Of a DNA stretch of 64,000 bases, positions 41,873 through 50,088 are shown in pieces (position 1 is the first letter of the stretch; the number at the start of each line of letters is the position of its first letter). The stretch covers positions 20,329 to 84,328 of the forward strand of contig CAZQBY010000003.1 of assembly GCA_964592405.1 (NCBI GenBank), written 5' to 3'. The notes under the pieces were generated by a model that saw only the letters and a list, made by a program, of their open reading frames with translations, made no database searches and was not told the origin of the DNA. The DNA is from CAZQBY01 sp964592405 [NCBI: uncultured archaeon] (GTDB lineage: Archaea > Altiarchaeota > Altiarchaeia > JAFGQM01). The translations under genes and the position numbers were made by a program.

Positions 41873-42889
41873 ATGAAGGAAGCCTTGCTCTGGAAGAAAG
41901 AGAAGGACAAAATCCGCTGCTCCCTCTGCAACCACCGCTGCCTTATAGCAGAGGGCAGGAGGGGCGCGTGCGCAGTGCGCGAGAACCGGGAGGGAAGGCT
42001 CTACTCGCTCGTCTACGGGAAGCTGGTCGCCGTCCACATAGACCCCATAGAAAAGAAGCCGTTGTACCACTTTTATCCGGGTCATGCCTCATTCTCCATA
42101 GCCTCCGTGGGCTGCAACTTCCGCTGTTTGTTCTGCCAGAACGCGGATATCGCTCAGCTGCCCCATGACCACGGGGGGCTGATAGCAGGTAAGGACTACA
42201 AGGCGGAGCAGATAGTCGGCGAGGCGCGCGAGAACAGCTGCCTCAGCATCGCCTACACCTACACGGAGCCCACGGTTTGGTATGAGTTCACAAAAGACTG
42301 CGGCAGGCTTGCGCGGAAGAAGGGCCTCAAGAACGTCTATGTTTCAAACGGCTATATGACAAGGGAGATGATAGATGACGCTAAGTTCATAGATGCAGCA
42401 AACATAGACCTCAAGGCGTTCAATGACAACTTCTACAGAGAGATCTGCGGAGCGCGGCTGGAGCCGGTGCTGGAGAGTCTGAAGTATCTAAAGAAGAAGG
42501 GTGTATGGATAGAGGTCACCACGCTCGTGATACCCGGTAAGAACGACTCTGATGATGAGCTAAAGCAGGCGGCACAGTTCATCGCAGATGAGCTTGGAAA
42601 GGAGACGCCCTGGCACCTATCAGCCTTCCACCCAGACTACAAGATGCTGGATGTCCCGCCGACACCACTGGAGACACTGATGCGCGCATATGGTATAGGA
42701 AAGGAAGCAGGATTGAGGTATATCTACATCGGTAACATCGATAGTGAGACAGGACGCGACACCATATGTCCAAACTGTGGAGAGGTGGTGGTGAGGCGGG
42801 GATGGATGGAGGTGCTGGAGAACCGTCTTCAGGGCAGGAAACCGGGACAGTGCCCCAACTGCGGGAAGCTGGTGGCCGGGTGGTTCTAG
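41873..42889 (+). CDS. amrS: AmrS-like radical SAM enzyme (AmmeMemoRadiSam system)
   Basis: A 338-residue radical SAM protein. The cluster motif is CNFRCLFC (Cys81, Cys85, Cys88). N-terminal CSLCNHRC and a C-x9-C pair (Cys16, Cys19, Cys23, Cys33) and a C-terminal zinc-ribbon-like CPNCGE ... CPNCGK are extra metal sites. The whole protein (ENREGRLYSLVYGKLVAVHI, then PIEKKPLYHFYPG) matches the AmrS/COG1180 branch, usually linked to Memo and AMMECR1 genes; neither partner is seen in this window. Substrate unknown. Confidence 0.85.
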   Translation: MKEALLWKKEKDKIRCSLCNHRCLIAEGRRGACAVRENREGRLYSLVYGKLVAVHIDPIEKKPLYHFYPGHASFSIASVGCNFRCLFCQNADIAQLPHDHGGLIAGKDYKAEQIVGEARENSCLSIAYTYTEPTVWYEFTKDCGRLARKKGLKNVYVSNGYMTREMIDDAKFIDAANIDLKAFNDNFYREICGARLEPVLESLKYLKKKGVWIEVTTLVIPGKNDSDDELKQAAQFIADELGKETPWHLSAFHPDYKMLDVPPTPLETLMRAYGIGKEAGLRYIYIGNIDSETGRDTICPNCGEVVVRRGWMEVLENRLQGRKPGQCPNCGKLVAGWF

Positions 42890-42890
42890 C

Positions 42891-42900
42891 GGTTTTTATA
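42891..42900 (+). promoter_or_regulatory. TATA-like box of 5S rRNA
   Basis: GGTTTTTATA 21-30 bases before the 5S rRNA at 42921. Confidence 0.6.
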
Positions 42901-42920
42901 CCAATTGTTTCTAAATAACC

Positions 42921-43037
42921 GACCAACGGCCATAGCGGGGTGGTCACACCTGGTCTCATCTCGAACCCAGAAGTTAAGAACCCCAGCGATCCGGCCGGTA
43001 CTGCGCAACGCGTGGGAAATCCGGGACGCTGTTGGTC
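42921..43037 (+). rRNA. rrf: 5S ribosomal RNA
   Basis: The ends GACCAACGGC and GCTGTTGGTC form helix I. Inside are GGTCACACCTGGTCTCATCTC, typical CGAACCCAGAAGTTAAG (helix II/III and loop C) and CCGGCCGGTACTGCG with CGTGGGAAATCCGGGACGC. Length of 117 fits. It is not linked to 16S or 23S genes here. A promoter-like box lies 21-30 bases upstream. After the 5' end region, 43038-43195 shows no gene. Confidence 0.93.
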
Positions 43038-43195
43038 ACTTCATTCTTTCTTCCAAAGAAAACGAAGGATTTGTCTTTGGTGAACTTATGTGTTTTGCCT
43101 TTGTTAGGTTTGCAGGCTGATTAAAACGGCCCGATCCCTCCCAACAGGTTTTTATTGCTGGATACATGAATATTCTGTGGCCTATTTGGCTTTGT

Positions 43196-43306
43196 AATGA
43201 GGCGAGCGCGCATGAGACACCGGCCAGAACCGTATAGATAATCGCATACAGCACAGTTCATGCCTCGGCCAGAGCCCAAGCAGACCCATTGGAAACCCCG
43301 CGCTCA
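43196..43306 (+). ncRNA. Structured leader upstream of mgtE (candidate)
   Basis: About 110 bases immediately before the mgtE ribosome-binding site. GAGCGCG (43204-43210) pairs perfectly with CGCGCTC (43299-43305), and CATGA (43211-43215) with TCATG (43258-43262). An alternative pairing GAGGC (43199-43203) with GCCTC (43262-43266) would exclude part of this. Such exclusive helices ahead of a Mg2+ transporter invite a riboswitch or attenuator reading. It does not match the M-box pattern I know. Confidence 0.3.
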
Positions 43307-43335
43307 ACAAATAATAAAAGGAGGTTTGTCTCCCG

Positions 43336-44589
43336 ATGACAAAAAAGGGCATGCAGAACAGTATGCTGCACAAGTTGATTGCTTCACCAAAGGAGAGGAT
43401 GTCAGTTTTCAGGGAGATGCCTCCAAACACCCAGGGATTTATACTTCTGAATCTGTCAAAACACATCCGATCCGAGATACTTAGCAAATTGAAAGATCAG
43501 GAGGTAATAGATCTGCTGCATTATCTGGATCCGGACGAAGCGACTGATCTGTTACAGAACATTCCGCCCCGCAGGAGAAAAAAAATCATAAAAAGACTAA
43601 GCAGGGACATAAGGGAGAAAGTGGAATTCCTTCTTAGGTTTGATCCGAGAACTGCAGCAGGCATAATGAGTCTGAGCTATATTGAGGTCGATAAAGATAG
43701 CACATTTGAGGAGATTTCCAGAGCCCTCCAAATTCATGAAAAGAAAACCGGAAAATTTCCGGCCATACTTGTTGTTGAAAATGGTCTTTTGATTGGAGAA
43801 CTGCCGGGACATGCCCTTGCATTGCATAAGGGCAGGGAAAAAATCCATAAGCATATCAGAAAGGTACCACATATCCGTTACGACAGAAAAGAAAATGAGG
43901 TTGTAGAAACGTTCAAGAAACATCCTCACAACAAGATTGTGGTCCTAGACAAAGACGGCAGTATTTTGGGTGTTATCTATTCCGATGATATCTTGGAGCT
44001 CATTCAGAGACAGTCCCTAAACAATCTTCGTGATTTCGCTGGTGTTAGCAGAGAGGAGGATGTGCTTGATTCTGCCTTAACAAAAGTAAAAAACAGATAC
44101 AAATGGTTGATTATTAATCTTGGCACAGCATTTCTGGCCGCATCGGTTGTTGCACTCTTTCAGGAGACACTCTCCGCATTTGTTTTGCTGGCAGTTTACA
44201 TGCCCATAGTGGCCGGCATGGGCGGGAATGCCGGAACGCAGACCTTGGCAGTTGTTGTCAGGGGCATGGCACTAAAAGAAATCGAGCTAAAGACAGGCAA
44301 GAGGGTTATCACCAACGAAGTGCTGGCGGGAGCGGTTAATGGAGTCATAAACGGAGCCCTAGTTGCGACAGTGGCAGTATTATGGAACGGAAGCCCGTTA
44401 CTCGGCTTAATTATTGGAATGGCAATGATTATCAACCTCATAATTGCAGGTTTCTTTGGAGCCATTATCCCGCTGGTAATGAAACGTCTTGGAAAAGATC
44501 CGGCTTCTTCGGCCACTATCTTTATAACGACAGCCACAGATGTTCTCGGGTTTCTTGCATTTCTGGGATTGGCAAGCGTCATGTTATGA
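43336..44589 (+). CDS. mgtE: MgtE magnesium transporter
   Basis: A 417-residue protein with an N-terminal superhelical domain (LSKHIRSEILSKL, DLLHYLDPDEATDLLQNIPP), a CBS pair region (residues about 115-235) and five membrane helices. The pore-region signature VYMPIVAGMGGNAGTQTLAV and PLVMKRLGKDPASSATIFIT are diagnostic. It conducts Mg2+ under control of cytosolic Mg2+ sensed by the N and CBS domains. Ribosome-binding AAAAGGAGGT (43316-43325) precedes the ATG. Confidence 0.92.
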   Translation: MTKKGMQNSMLHKLIASPKERMSVFREMPPNTQGFILLNLSKHIRSEILSKLKDQEVIDLLHYLDPDEATDLLQNIPPRRRKKIIKRLSRDIREKVEFLLRFDPRTAAGIMSLSYIEVDKDSTFEEISRALQIHEKKTGKFPAILVVENGLLIGELPGHALALHKGREKIHKHIRKVPHIRYDRKENEVVETFKKHPHNKIVVLDKDGSILGVIYSDDILELIQRQSLNNLRDFAGVSREEDVLDSALTKVKNRYKWLIINLGTAFLAASVVALFQETLSAFVLLAVYMPIVAGMGGNAGTQTLAVVVRGMALKEIELKTGKRVITNEVLAGAVNGVINGALVATVAVLWNGSPLLGLIIGMAMIINLIIAGFFGAIIPLVMKRLGKDPASSATIFITTATDVLGFLAFLGLASVML

Positions 44590-44748
44590 GGAATAGTGAG
44601 ATTGGTGCTTGTCAGAACGGTATATATGATAAAATTGGATAATATGATAAAATCAAAAAGACGAAGTGACTAAACAACTATGCTGATCATTCTGCCTCTC
44701 CCCCTGCTTTGGGGTAAGTGCAGCCTTTGAAGGGACTTGGAAGAAGAA

Positions 44749-46266
44749 CTAGACTTCTTCGACCCTCTGGCCTTCATCCCTGACCTCGACAAGTCTCTTT
44801 CCCTTCCTGCGGGCGTAGAACAAACCAACGGCTACGATTATAATCAGGAGTATGCCTATGAATGGGGCAGAATACTCATCAAAAAATGACTTTTGAGATG
44901 ATGTGGTAACAGGGGTAGTCCCCGACCGTGGCATGCCCTCCGGTGATATTGTTGCAGCAGCCATGACATCTATCTCCTTTTCATCGACAAGATCCTCTGG
45001 ATCTGTCGGGTTCTTGTAGATGACCTTCCACTTGCCGGCCTTGCCCTGAGCCACCTCGGCAGGGACTGTGACCCTTGATTCCTTGTGGATATGCTTGACC
45101 TCACCGGTTTCCTCATCAACAACATCTACATACACCTTCTCTACCGGCAGCTCAATGCGCTCCTCAGTTGGAAGCTCTATTTCAACCCTATTGCCCGTCG
45201 CTGGAATGGCTATAAGTCTGGCAGTCGCCGGATCAACACCCTCCGGCCAGAAGTCCCATATCCTGAATGAGAAGTCCTCCAGCTCGTTTGGCAGCTTTTC
45301 TGGTTTCTCGATAAGGGGTGGGGCCATCTGCCCAACACCACCTTCTCTGTGTCTGTCTCCCGGCGGGAGTATCGGACACGAACCACAATCACTGGGGCAG
45401 GTGACGCATGTCTCATCACCATTGCATTTGCCATCTCCACAGAAGTTTTCAAGCTGGCATGCGGGATCTTTCTCGCAGTCAGAATCAGCACAATCAATTC
45501 TCTGGTCGCCGTCATTGTCCACACCATCATCACAGTCAATAAGGATATGCTCATGGCAATCGATATCAGTCCGGTCAACGTCACCATCTCTGTCATCATC
45601 TCTGCCATTATCACAACAGAGTCCGTTCACGCCGCTGGGGCCGGGTGCCCCCTCATCCTCACCAAAGAACTTGAAACATGCAGGGTCTGGGCAGCAATCG
45701 GGGTCGTCGCAGTCTATGAGCTTGTCTTTGTCATTGTCAAGACCATCTTTGCACTCGGACTCGGGTGGGAAGCAACGCGGGTCCACAGGATCCAAGACCT
45801 CGAAATCGAATTCCTCTTTCGCATGGATGACGCCGTTTTTTATGAGTATATCTATTGTATACTCCCCACCTTCCTGGCATATAGGCAGCTTCCAGGCTAT
45901 CAATGCGTCTTGGGAGCACTCGTTGTCATGGTAGCCCCAGCAGAACTCGAAGGCTGAGACCCCCAGACTGTAGCCATCACAGTTCTTCTTGTGGACATCC
46001 CCATCCGTCCTGAGTTTCACAGTGCAGGAATGCTTTCCATCCGGCCCGTCTATGCTTATATCAGCCTCATAGGTCTTGCCAGGCTGGCTGTTCTCTATAG
46101 ATATTGCGAGCTGGGGGTAGTCATCATCACCAGGAGTAAAAGGGCCCGGAGTTTCTAAGTGCACGTCAGCATCAGCAGCCATGGACTGGGCCATAAAAAG
46201 AAAAAGACCCAAGAGGGCTGACGTCATCAAAATCAACCTTCGGCTTCGGGTTCTTTTCTCGGCCAT
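44749..46266 (-). CDS. Cys/Asp-rich surface protein (calcium-type repeats) with C-terminal anchor
   Basis: A 505-residue protein with a signal peptide (about 10-30), a beta domain, and about 130 residues of Asp/Cys repeats: ECKDGLDNDKDKLIDCDDPD, CCDNGRDDDRDGDVDRTDID and CDDGVDNDGDQRIDCADSDC, each resembling the DxDxDG loops of thrombospondin-3/dockerin-like calcium sites. A CGDGKCNGDETCVTCPSDCG module follows, then more beta domains and a C-terminal membrane helix (about 470-492). Related by module to 3701 and 34421. Probably a calcium-stabilised surface scaffold. Confidence 0.72.
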   Translation of the reverse strand: MAEKRTRSRRLILMTSALLGLFLFMAQSMAADADVHLETPGPFTPGDDDYPQLAISIENSQPGKTYEADISIDGPDGKHSCTVKLRTDGDVHKKNCDGYSLGVSAFEFCWGYHDNECSQDALIAWKLPICQEGGEYTIDILIKNGVIHAKEEFDFEVLDPVDPRCFPPESECKDGLDNDKDKLIDCDDPDCCPDPACFKFFGEDEGAPGPSGVNGLCCDNGRDDDRDGDVDRTDIDCHEHILIDCDDGVDNDGDQRIDCADSDCEKDPACQLENFCGDGKCNGDETCVTCPSDCGSCPILPPGDRHREGGVGQMAPPLIEKPEKLPNELEDFSFRIWDFWPEGVDPATARLIAIPATGNRVEIELPTEERIELPVEKVYVDVVDEETGEVKHIHKESRVTVPAEVAQGKAGKWKVIYKNPTDPEDLVDEKEIDVMAAATISPEGMPRSGTTPVTTSSQKSFFDEYSAPFIGILLIIIVAVGLFYARRKGKRLVEVRDEGQRVEEV

Positions 46267-46366
46267 CTTGTATACTGGTAATTATGTGCTTTAAGCTTAT
46301 AAATAGTGAATTTGTTCCAAGCATACTTGCAAGTACTGGTATGTGAACCGGCAACATGAAAGCTGT

Positions 46367-46392
46367 AGTTGGCAGTTACAGTTGGCAGTTAC
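46367..46392 (+). repeat. 13-bp tandem repeat, two copies
   Basis: AGTTGGCAGTTAC occurs twice in direct succession between two surface-protein genes. The 46267-46513 gap holds no other feature except AT-rich promoter-like sequence near 46486-46500. Confidence 0.8.
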
Positions 46393-46513
46393 TATCCCCT
46401 CCTAAATACCTGTCAGACGGGCTAGTGGATCCTCTGGTTTGAGGTAGATTTGAGGTTAGTGAGGATCAAATAAAGATTTTTGCGTTATAAGTATAAATTA
46501 CAAGGGGTATCAA

Positions 46514-48505
46514 ATGAGAGTCCTGAAGCCATACCAGATTGCTAGCATTGCAGTTGTGTGTGTAGTCATCTTCATTCTGCTCCTACTGGGAAACCCGGTC
46601 TACACGAAAGTCGGTCTAGGGAATGAGTTCATGTGGCTTGAGACCGACAAGCGGATTAATGAAGATTTTATCTATTTGCATAGGGGAGATTCAGTGGTAC
46701 TTTATTTCATCCCGTGGGAGATGAAGCTGAATTACGGAGGTGAGGAGAGGAGGGTATTTGGATATGATAGCAATGAGAGTTGGTTCAATGGTGGGGACTC
46801 AAAGCGGATAGAGGTGAGCAGGAACGAGATGGTGATAACCTACTTCAACAAGAGCAAGGATCCTAGTGCAATAAGCATTTTGTTCAGGCTGGAGGGCGAT
46901 ATTCTAAAGTACAAGATTAGGGCTGAAGTCTTAAAGCCTGAGGAGTTGCATGGGATAGTCTACGGCTACCGGTTCAAGGGCCTTGGTTATAGGGAGATAA
47001 TAACTCCTAGCGATGAGGTCATAAAGAATGAGGGCCAGCAGAGCTTTACATTCACTAGGCTGCAAATACCCGAGGTGACAAAGGATTTCCAGCTTATGGT
47101 CTCGGATGACATCATGCTCAACATCAGCGGGGAGTTTGAGAGCATATGGAACTCATTGAAATGGCAGGTGTCACATTTCTACACGGATGTTGAAAAAAGT
47201 ATTGATATCAGGGTCCAAGAGCCAAGGCCCTTGGATGTTCCAAAGGCAAGTCTTCGCCTAGTGGCCAAGGATGAGATAATTGAGAATGACGTTTATCTAT
47301 ACCACGATGAGGAAACCGTGCTGGAGCTGGACCCGTGGGAGATGAAGCTGAATTACGGAGGTGAGGAGAGGAGGGTATTTGGATATGATAGCAATGAGAG
47401 TTGGTTCAATGGTGGGGACTCAAAGCGGATAGAGGTGAGCAGGAACGAGATGGTGATAACCTACTTCAACAAGAGCAAGGATCCTAGTGCAATAAGCATT
47501 TTGTTCAGGCTGGAGGGCGATATTCTAAAGTACAAGATTAGGGCTGAAGTCTTAAAGCCTGAGGAGTTGCATGGGATAGTCTACGGCTACCGGTTCAAGG
47601 GCCTTGGTTATAGGGAGATAATAACTCCTAGCGATGAGGTCATAAAGAATGAGGGCCAGCAGAGCTTTACATTCACTAGGCTGCAAATACCCGAGGTGAC
47701 AAAGGATTTCCAGCTTATGGTCTCGGATGACATCATGCTCAACATCAGCGGGGAGTTTGAGAGCATATGGAACTCATTGAAATGGCAGGTGTCACATTTC
47801 TACACGGATGTTGACGGGAGTATAAGCATCAGGGTACAGGATAGGGGAGAATTAAAAACTCCGGAAAAGGGCCTGTATCTGATTACTGATGAAAGGCTCT
47901 CCGAGAACATTGTCCATTTATATGAAGGGGGAGAAGAAATCTTGTACTTCAGACCTGAGGAGATGGGACTGAATTATAGAGGTGAGGAAAAAGTAGTCTT
48001 TGAGTATGACAATCCAGAGGCTTACTTTAACAAGAGCGACTCGAAGAGGGTCGAAGTTAGCGGGAACGAGATGGTGATAACCTACTTCAACAAGAGCAAA
48101 GATCCTAGTGCAATAAGCATTTTGTTCAGGCTGGAGGGTGATGGGATAAAGTATGACATTGTTCCTGAGGTAGCGTGGCCCATATATCTTGAAGGGGTCT
48201 ACTATGGATACAACTTCGGTGGCTTGGGCTATCGTGAGATAACAACGCCAACCGGGAACGTAATAAATGCTACGGGAAATGCAAGTCACACTGATATATT
48301 GATTGGATCCAAGACTTGGAATGATTACCAGAGCATGATCTCAGATGAGCGAATTCTGAATTTCAGCGGTGATTTCACAAAGACATGGAACTCGCTGAAA
48401 TGGCAAGTGTCACATCTATACAGTGAGGGGGAAGGGGGAGTTTACATTAATGTTCAAGACCTTGAGAAGGGGGATGTTCCGAAGGATGAAGAACAAGACA
48501 TTTAG
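46514..48505 (+). CDS. Triple-repeat surface protein with N-terminal anchor
   Basis: A 663-residue protein with an N-terminal membrane helix (about 10-30) and three tandem domains of about 207 residues. Each runs from a beta strand (LETDKRINEDFIYLHRG, LVAKDEIIENDVYLYHD, LITDERLSENIVHLYEG) through MVITYFNKSKDPSAISILF to SLKWQVSH.Y. The DNA of domains 1 and 2 is identical over 483 bp; domain 3 is diverged except for a short patch. Domain family not recognised. The C-terminus is soluble and overlaps the next gene by 20 bases. Confidence 0.7.
   Translation: MRVLKPYQIASIAVVCVVIFILLLLGNPVYTKVGLGNEFMWLETDKRINEDFIYLHRGDSVVLYFIPWEMKLNYGGEERRVFGYDSNESWFNGGDSKRIEVSRNEMVITYFNKSKDPSAISILFRLEGDILKYKIRAEVLKPEELHGIVYGYRFKGLGYREIITPSDEVIKNEGQQSFTFTRLQIPEVTKDFQLMVSDDIMLNISGEFESIWNSLKWQVSHFYTDVEKSIDIRVQEPRPLDVPKASLRLVAKDEIIENDVYLYHDEETVLELDPWEMKLNYGGEERRVFGYDSNESWFNGGDSKRIEVSRNEMVITYFNKSKDPSAISILFRLEGDILKYKIRAEVLKPEELHGIVYGYRFKGLGYREIITPSDEVIKNEGQQSFTFTRLQIPEVTKDFQLMVSDDIMLNISGEFESIWNSLKWQVSHFYTDVDGSISIRVQDRGELKTPEKGLYLITDERLSENIVHLYEGGEEILYFRPEEMGLNYRGEEKVVFEYDNPEAYFNKSDSKRVEVSGNEMVITYFNKSKDPSAISILFRLEGDGIKYDIVPEVAWPIYLEGVYYGYNFGGLGYREITTPTGNVINATGNASHTDILIGSKTWNDYQSMISDERILNFSGDFTKTWNSLKWQVSHLYSEGEGGVYINVQDLEKGDVPKDEEQDI
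46711..47193 (+). repeat. Perfect 483-bp direct repeat, copy 1
   Basis: Every base I compared matches 47332-47814 (offset 621 bp, 207 codons, in frame). Begins CCCGTGGGAG and ends ACGGATGTTGA. Flanks differ at once (T/A before, A/C after). Confidence 0.92.
47332..47814 (+). repeat. Perfect 483-bp direct repeat, copy 2
   Basis: Second copy of the in-frame repeat in the same gene. No differences found by eye across the 483 bp, although the sequence between copies and after copy 2 is clearly diverged. Confidence 0.92.
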
Positions 48506-49118
48506 GGAAATTTATAGGAATATCAAACCAGTGATTCAGACTACTTTCAAGACATTGCTGATAATATTTTTATTGCTTTTGCTTGTACAACAATTTGATT
48601 CAAATCTCATTGATAGGTACATAAGCATGGATTATTTCTTGGTTGTCATCTTGGTTCTGGGAACTTTGACCATAGCAACTGGATGGGGGGGCATCTGGGG
48701 TGAACAACCTAAAGAGGCGCTGACTCAAAAGGAGTATGGCCTAATATTTCTGCTAGGGACCATTGGTGCTGTCCTGATTTGGTATAAGCTCGATTCCTTG
48801 GGCGCCGGTGGTGTAGCATATGTCGTTTCAGTGCTGAGCGGAGCCATAATCATAGTCCTCTCCCTGATGATTATGGGATGGGATTTGGGAGATCAACTGG
48901 GCGGAGTTGCCAGAGGAGATGGAAGAGGTATCCTAGAAGAAGGAGTACCAAAAGAACCTCCAAAGGAGCCGGGAAGAATTACTGAAGGCTATTGCGTCAA
49001 ATGCAAGGCAAAGCGTAAGATGACTAATGCTCAGTATGTAATTTTGAAAAACGGCAGGAGGGCAAAAAAGGGTTTTTGTTCTGTCTGCGGATCTGCCATG
49101 TATAAAATGGGCAGATGA
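48486..49118 (+). CDS. Membrane protein with C-terminal DUF5679-type zinc ribbon
   Basis: The preferred start is ATG 48486 (MKNKTFREIYRN), overlapping the previous gene by 20 bases; the frame extends back to 48423. The 210-residue product has about four hydrophobic helices (residues 15-35, 43-62, 79-97, 104-124) and a C-terminal YCVKCKAKRKMTNAQYVIL followed by GFCSVCGSAMYKMG, which matches the DUF5679 two-CxxC zinc ribbon. It is probably cytoplasmic at that end. Tight coupling to the repeat-protein gene suggests a shared surface function. Confidence 0.7.
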   Translation: MKNKTFREIYRNIKPVIQTTFKTLLIIFLLLLLVQQFDSNLIDRYISMDYFLVVILVLGTLTIATGWGGIWGEQPKEALTQKEYGLIFLLGTIGAVLIWYKLDSLGAGGVAYVVSVLSGAIIIVLSLMIMGWDLGDQLGGVARGDGRGILEEGVPKEPPKEPGRITEGYCVKCKAKRKMTNAQYVILKNGRRAKKGFCSVCGSAMYKMGR

Positions 49119-49164
49119 GCTGCGCTTTTTAAGTTCCAGCCATTATAATCCCCAACCTAGTAAG

Positions 49165-50088
49165 ATGATGTTGGTAACCGGTGGAGCAGGTTTCATAGGT
49201 AGCAATCTAGTTGATGCGTTACTGAAGAAGGGTTATGAGGTCAGAGTATTGGACGATCTGTCGACAGGCAGGATGGAAAACCTGAATGCTGCCTCAGGCA
49301 GTAGGGGATTTGAGTTTGTCAAGGGAGATATCAGGAACTTCAACAGTAAGATCTTAAAGGACGTTGAGATGGTATTTCACCAAGCGGCGCAGGTTGCTGT
49401 GAGAAGGTCCATAAAAGAGCCCCTGTACGATCTGGATGTGAATGTGTCTGGGACCCTGAATCTCCTCGAGAGTATGCGAAAGAATGACATCGGCAAGATA
49501 GTGTATGCCTCGTCAGGGGGAGCAGTCTATGGAAACCCAAAATATCTGCCATGTGATGAGAAACATCCAACAGATCCCGTAAGCCCCTATGGTGCGTCAA
49601 AGCTAGCGGCTGAGAAATATATACGAGTCTATCACGAAAACTACGGCATTGATTATGTGAACCTGCGATATGGCAATGTCTATGGTCCTCGGCAGGACCC
49701 CTCAGGTGAAGCTGGAGTAATTGCAATATTTCTGAACAAGGCCCTGAGCAGAAAAAAGCTTATCATCTTTGGCGACGGTTCACAGACGAGAGACTATATA
49801 CATGTGTATGATGTCATAGGTGCAAATCTGCTCGCGATTGACAATAGGATGAACGGCGACAGCTTTAATGTGGGGACAGGTATTGAGACCTCTGTAAACC
49901 AGCTGGTTGCCATGATACGAAGCCTGATGCATAATGACATCATTGCAGAGCATGGGGAAGGCATAAAAGGTGAGGTCAAGAGGATATTTCTAGATATCTC
50001 GAAGATTAGAAAATTCGGTTTCAAGGCGAGATATAATCTGGAGATGGGTATAAGGAGTGTCTTGAAGTGGATGTCTGACAGAAGATGA
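49165..50088 (+). CDS. NAD-dependent sugar epimerase/dehydratase (GalE-like)
   Basis: A 307-residue extended SDR. The dinucleotide motif is LVTGGAGFIGSNLVDALL, with the catalytic SPYGASKLAAEKY (Tyr-x-x-x-Lys) and KIVYASSGGAVYGNP. Likely a UDP-glucose/UDP-N-acetylglucosamine 4-epimerase; the exact sugar is not resolved. First gene of the glycan island: it overlaps the GT2 gene by 4 bases, and a TATA-like GCTTTTTAAG sits at 49124-49133. Confidence 0.85.
   Translation: MMLVTGGAGFIGSNLVDALLKKGYEVRVLDDLSTGRMENLNAASGSRGFEFVKGDIRNFNSKILKDVEMVFHQAAQVAVRRSIKEPLYDLDVNVSGTLNLLESMRKNDIGKIVYASSGGAVYGNPKYLPCDEKHPTDPVSPYGASKLAAEKYIRVYHENYGIDYVNLRYGNVYGPRQDPSGEAGVIAIFLNKALSRKKLIIFGDGSQTRDYIHVYDVIGANLLAIDNRMNGDSFNVGTGIETSVNQLVAMIRSLMHNDIIAEHGEGIKGEVKRIFLDISKIRKFGFKARYNLEMGIRSVLKWMSDRR

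Noticed and set aside
43036-43254. Minus-strand frame with a hydrophobic start between 5S rRNA and mgtE
   Set aside because: Only the first 20 residues look like a membrane helix; the rest is low quality and overlaps the rRNA end and the candidate leader.
43196-43306. M-box or fluoride riboswitch assignment for the mgtE leader
   Set aside because: The conserved cores I know for these classes are not present; only a generic structured leader can be supported.
45068-45957. Two long plus-strand frames (45068-45934 and 45349-45957) opposite the Asp/Cys surface protein
   Set aside because: Composition is a reflection of GAT/GAC-rich codons on the other strand; the minus-strand protein has signal peptide, modules and anchor.
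46711-47814. Treating the 483-bp repeat purely as an assembly error
   Set aside because: The copies are flanked by diverged but homologous domain sequence in frame, as expected for genuine repeats; an error remains possible but is not the simplest reading.
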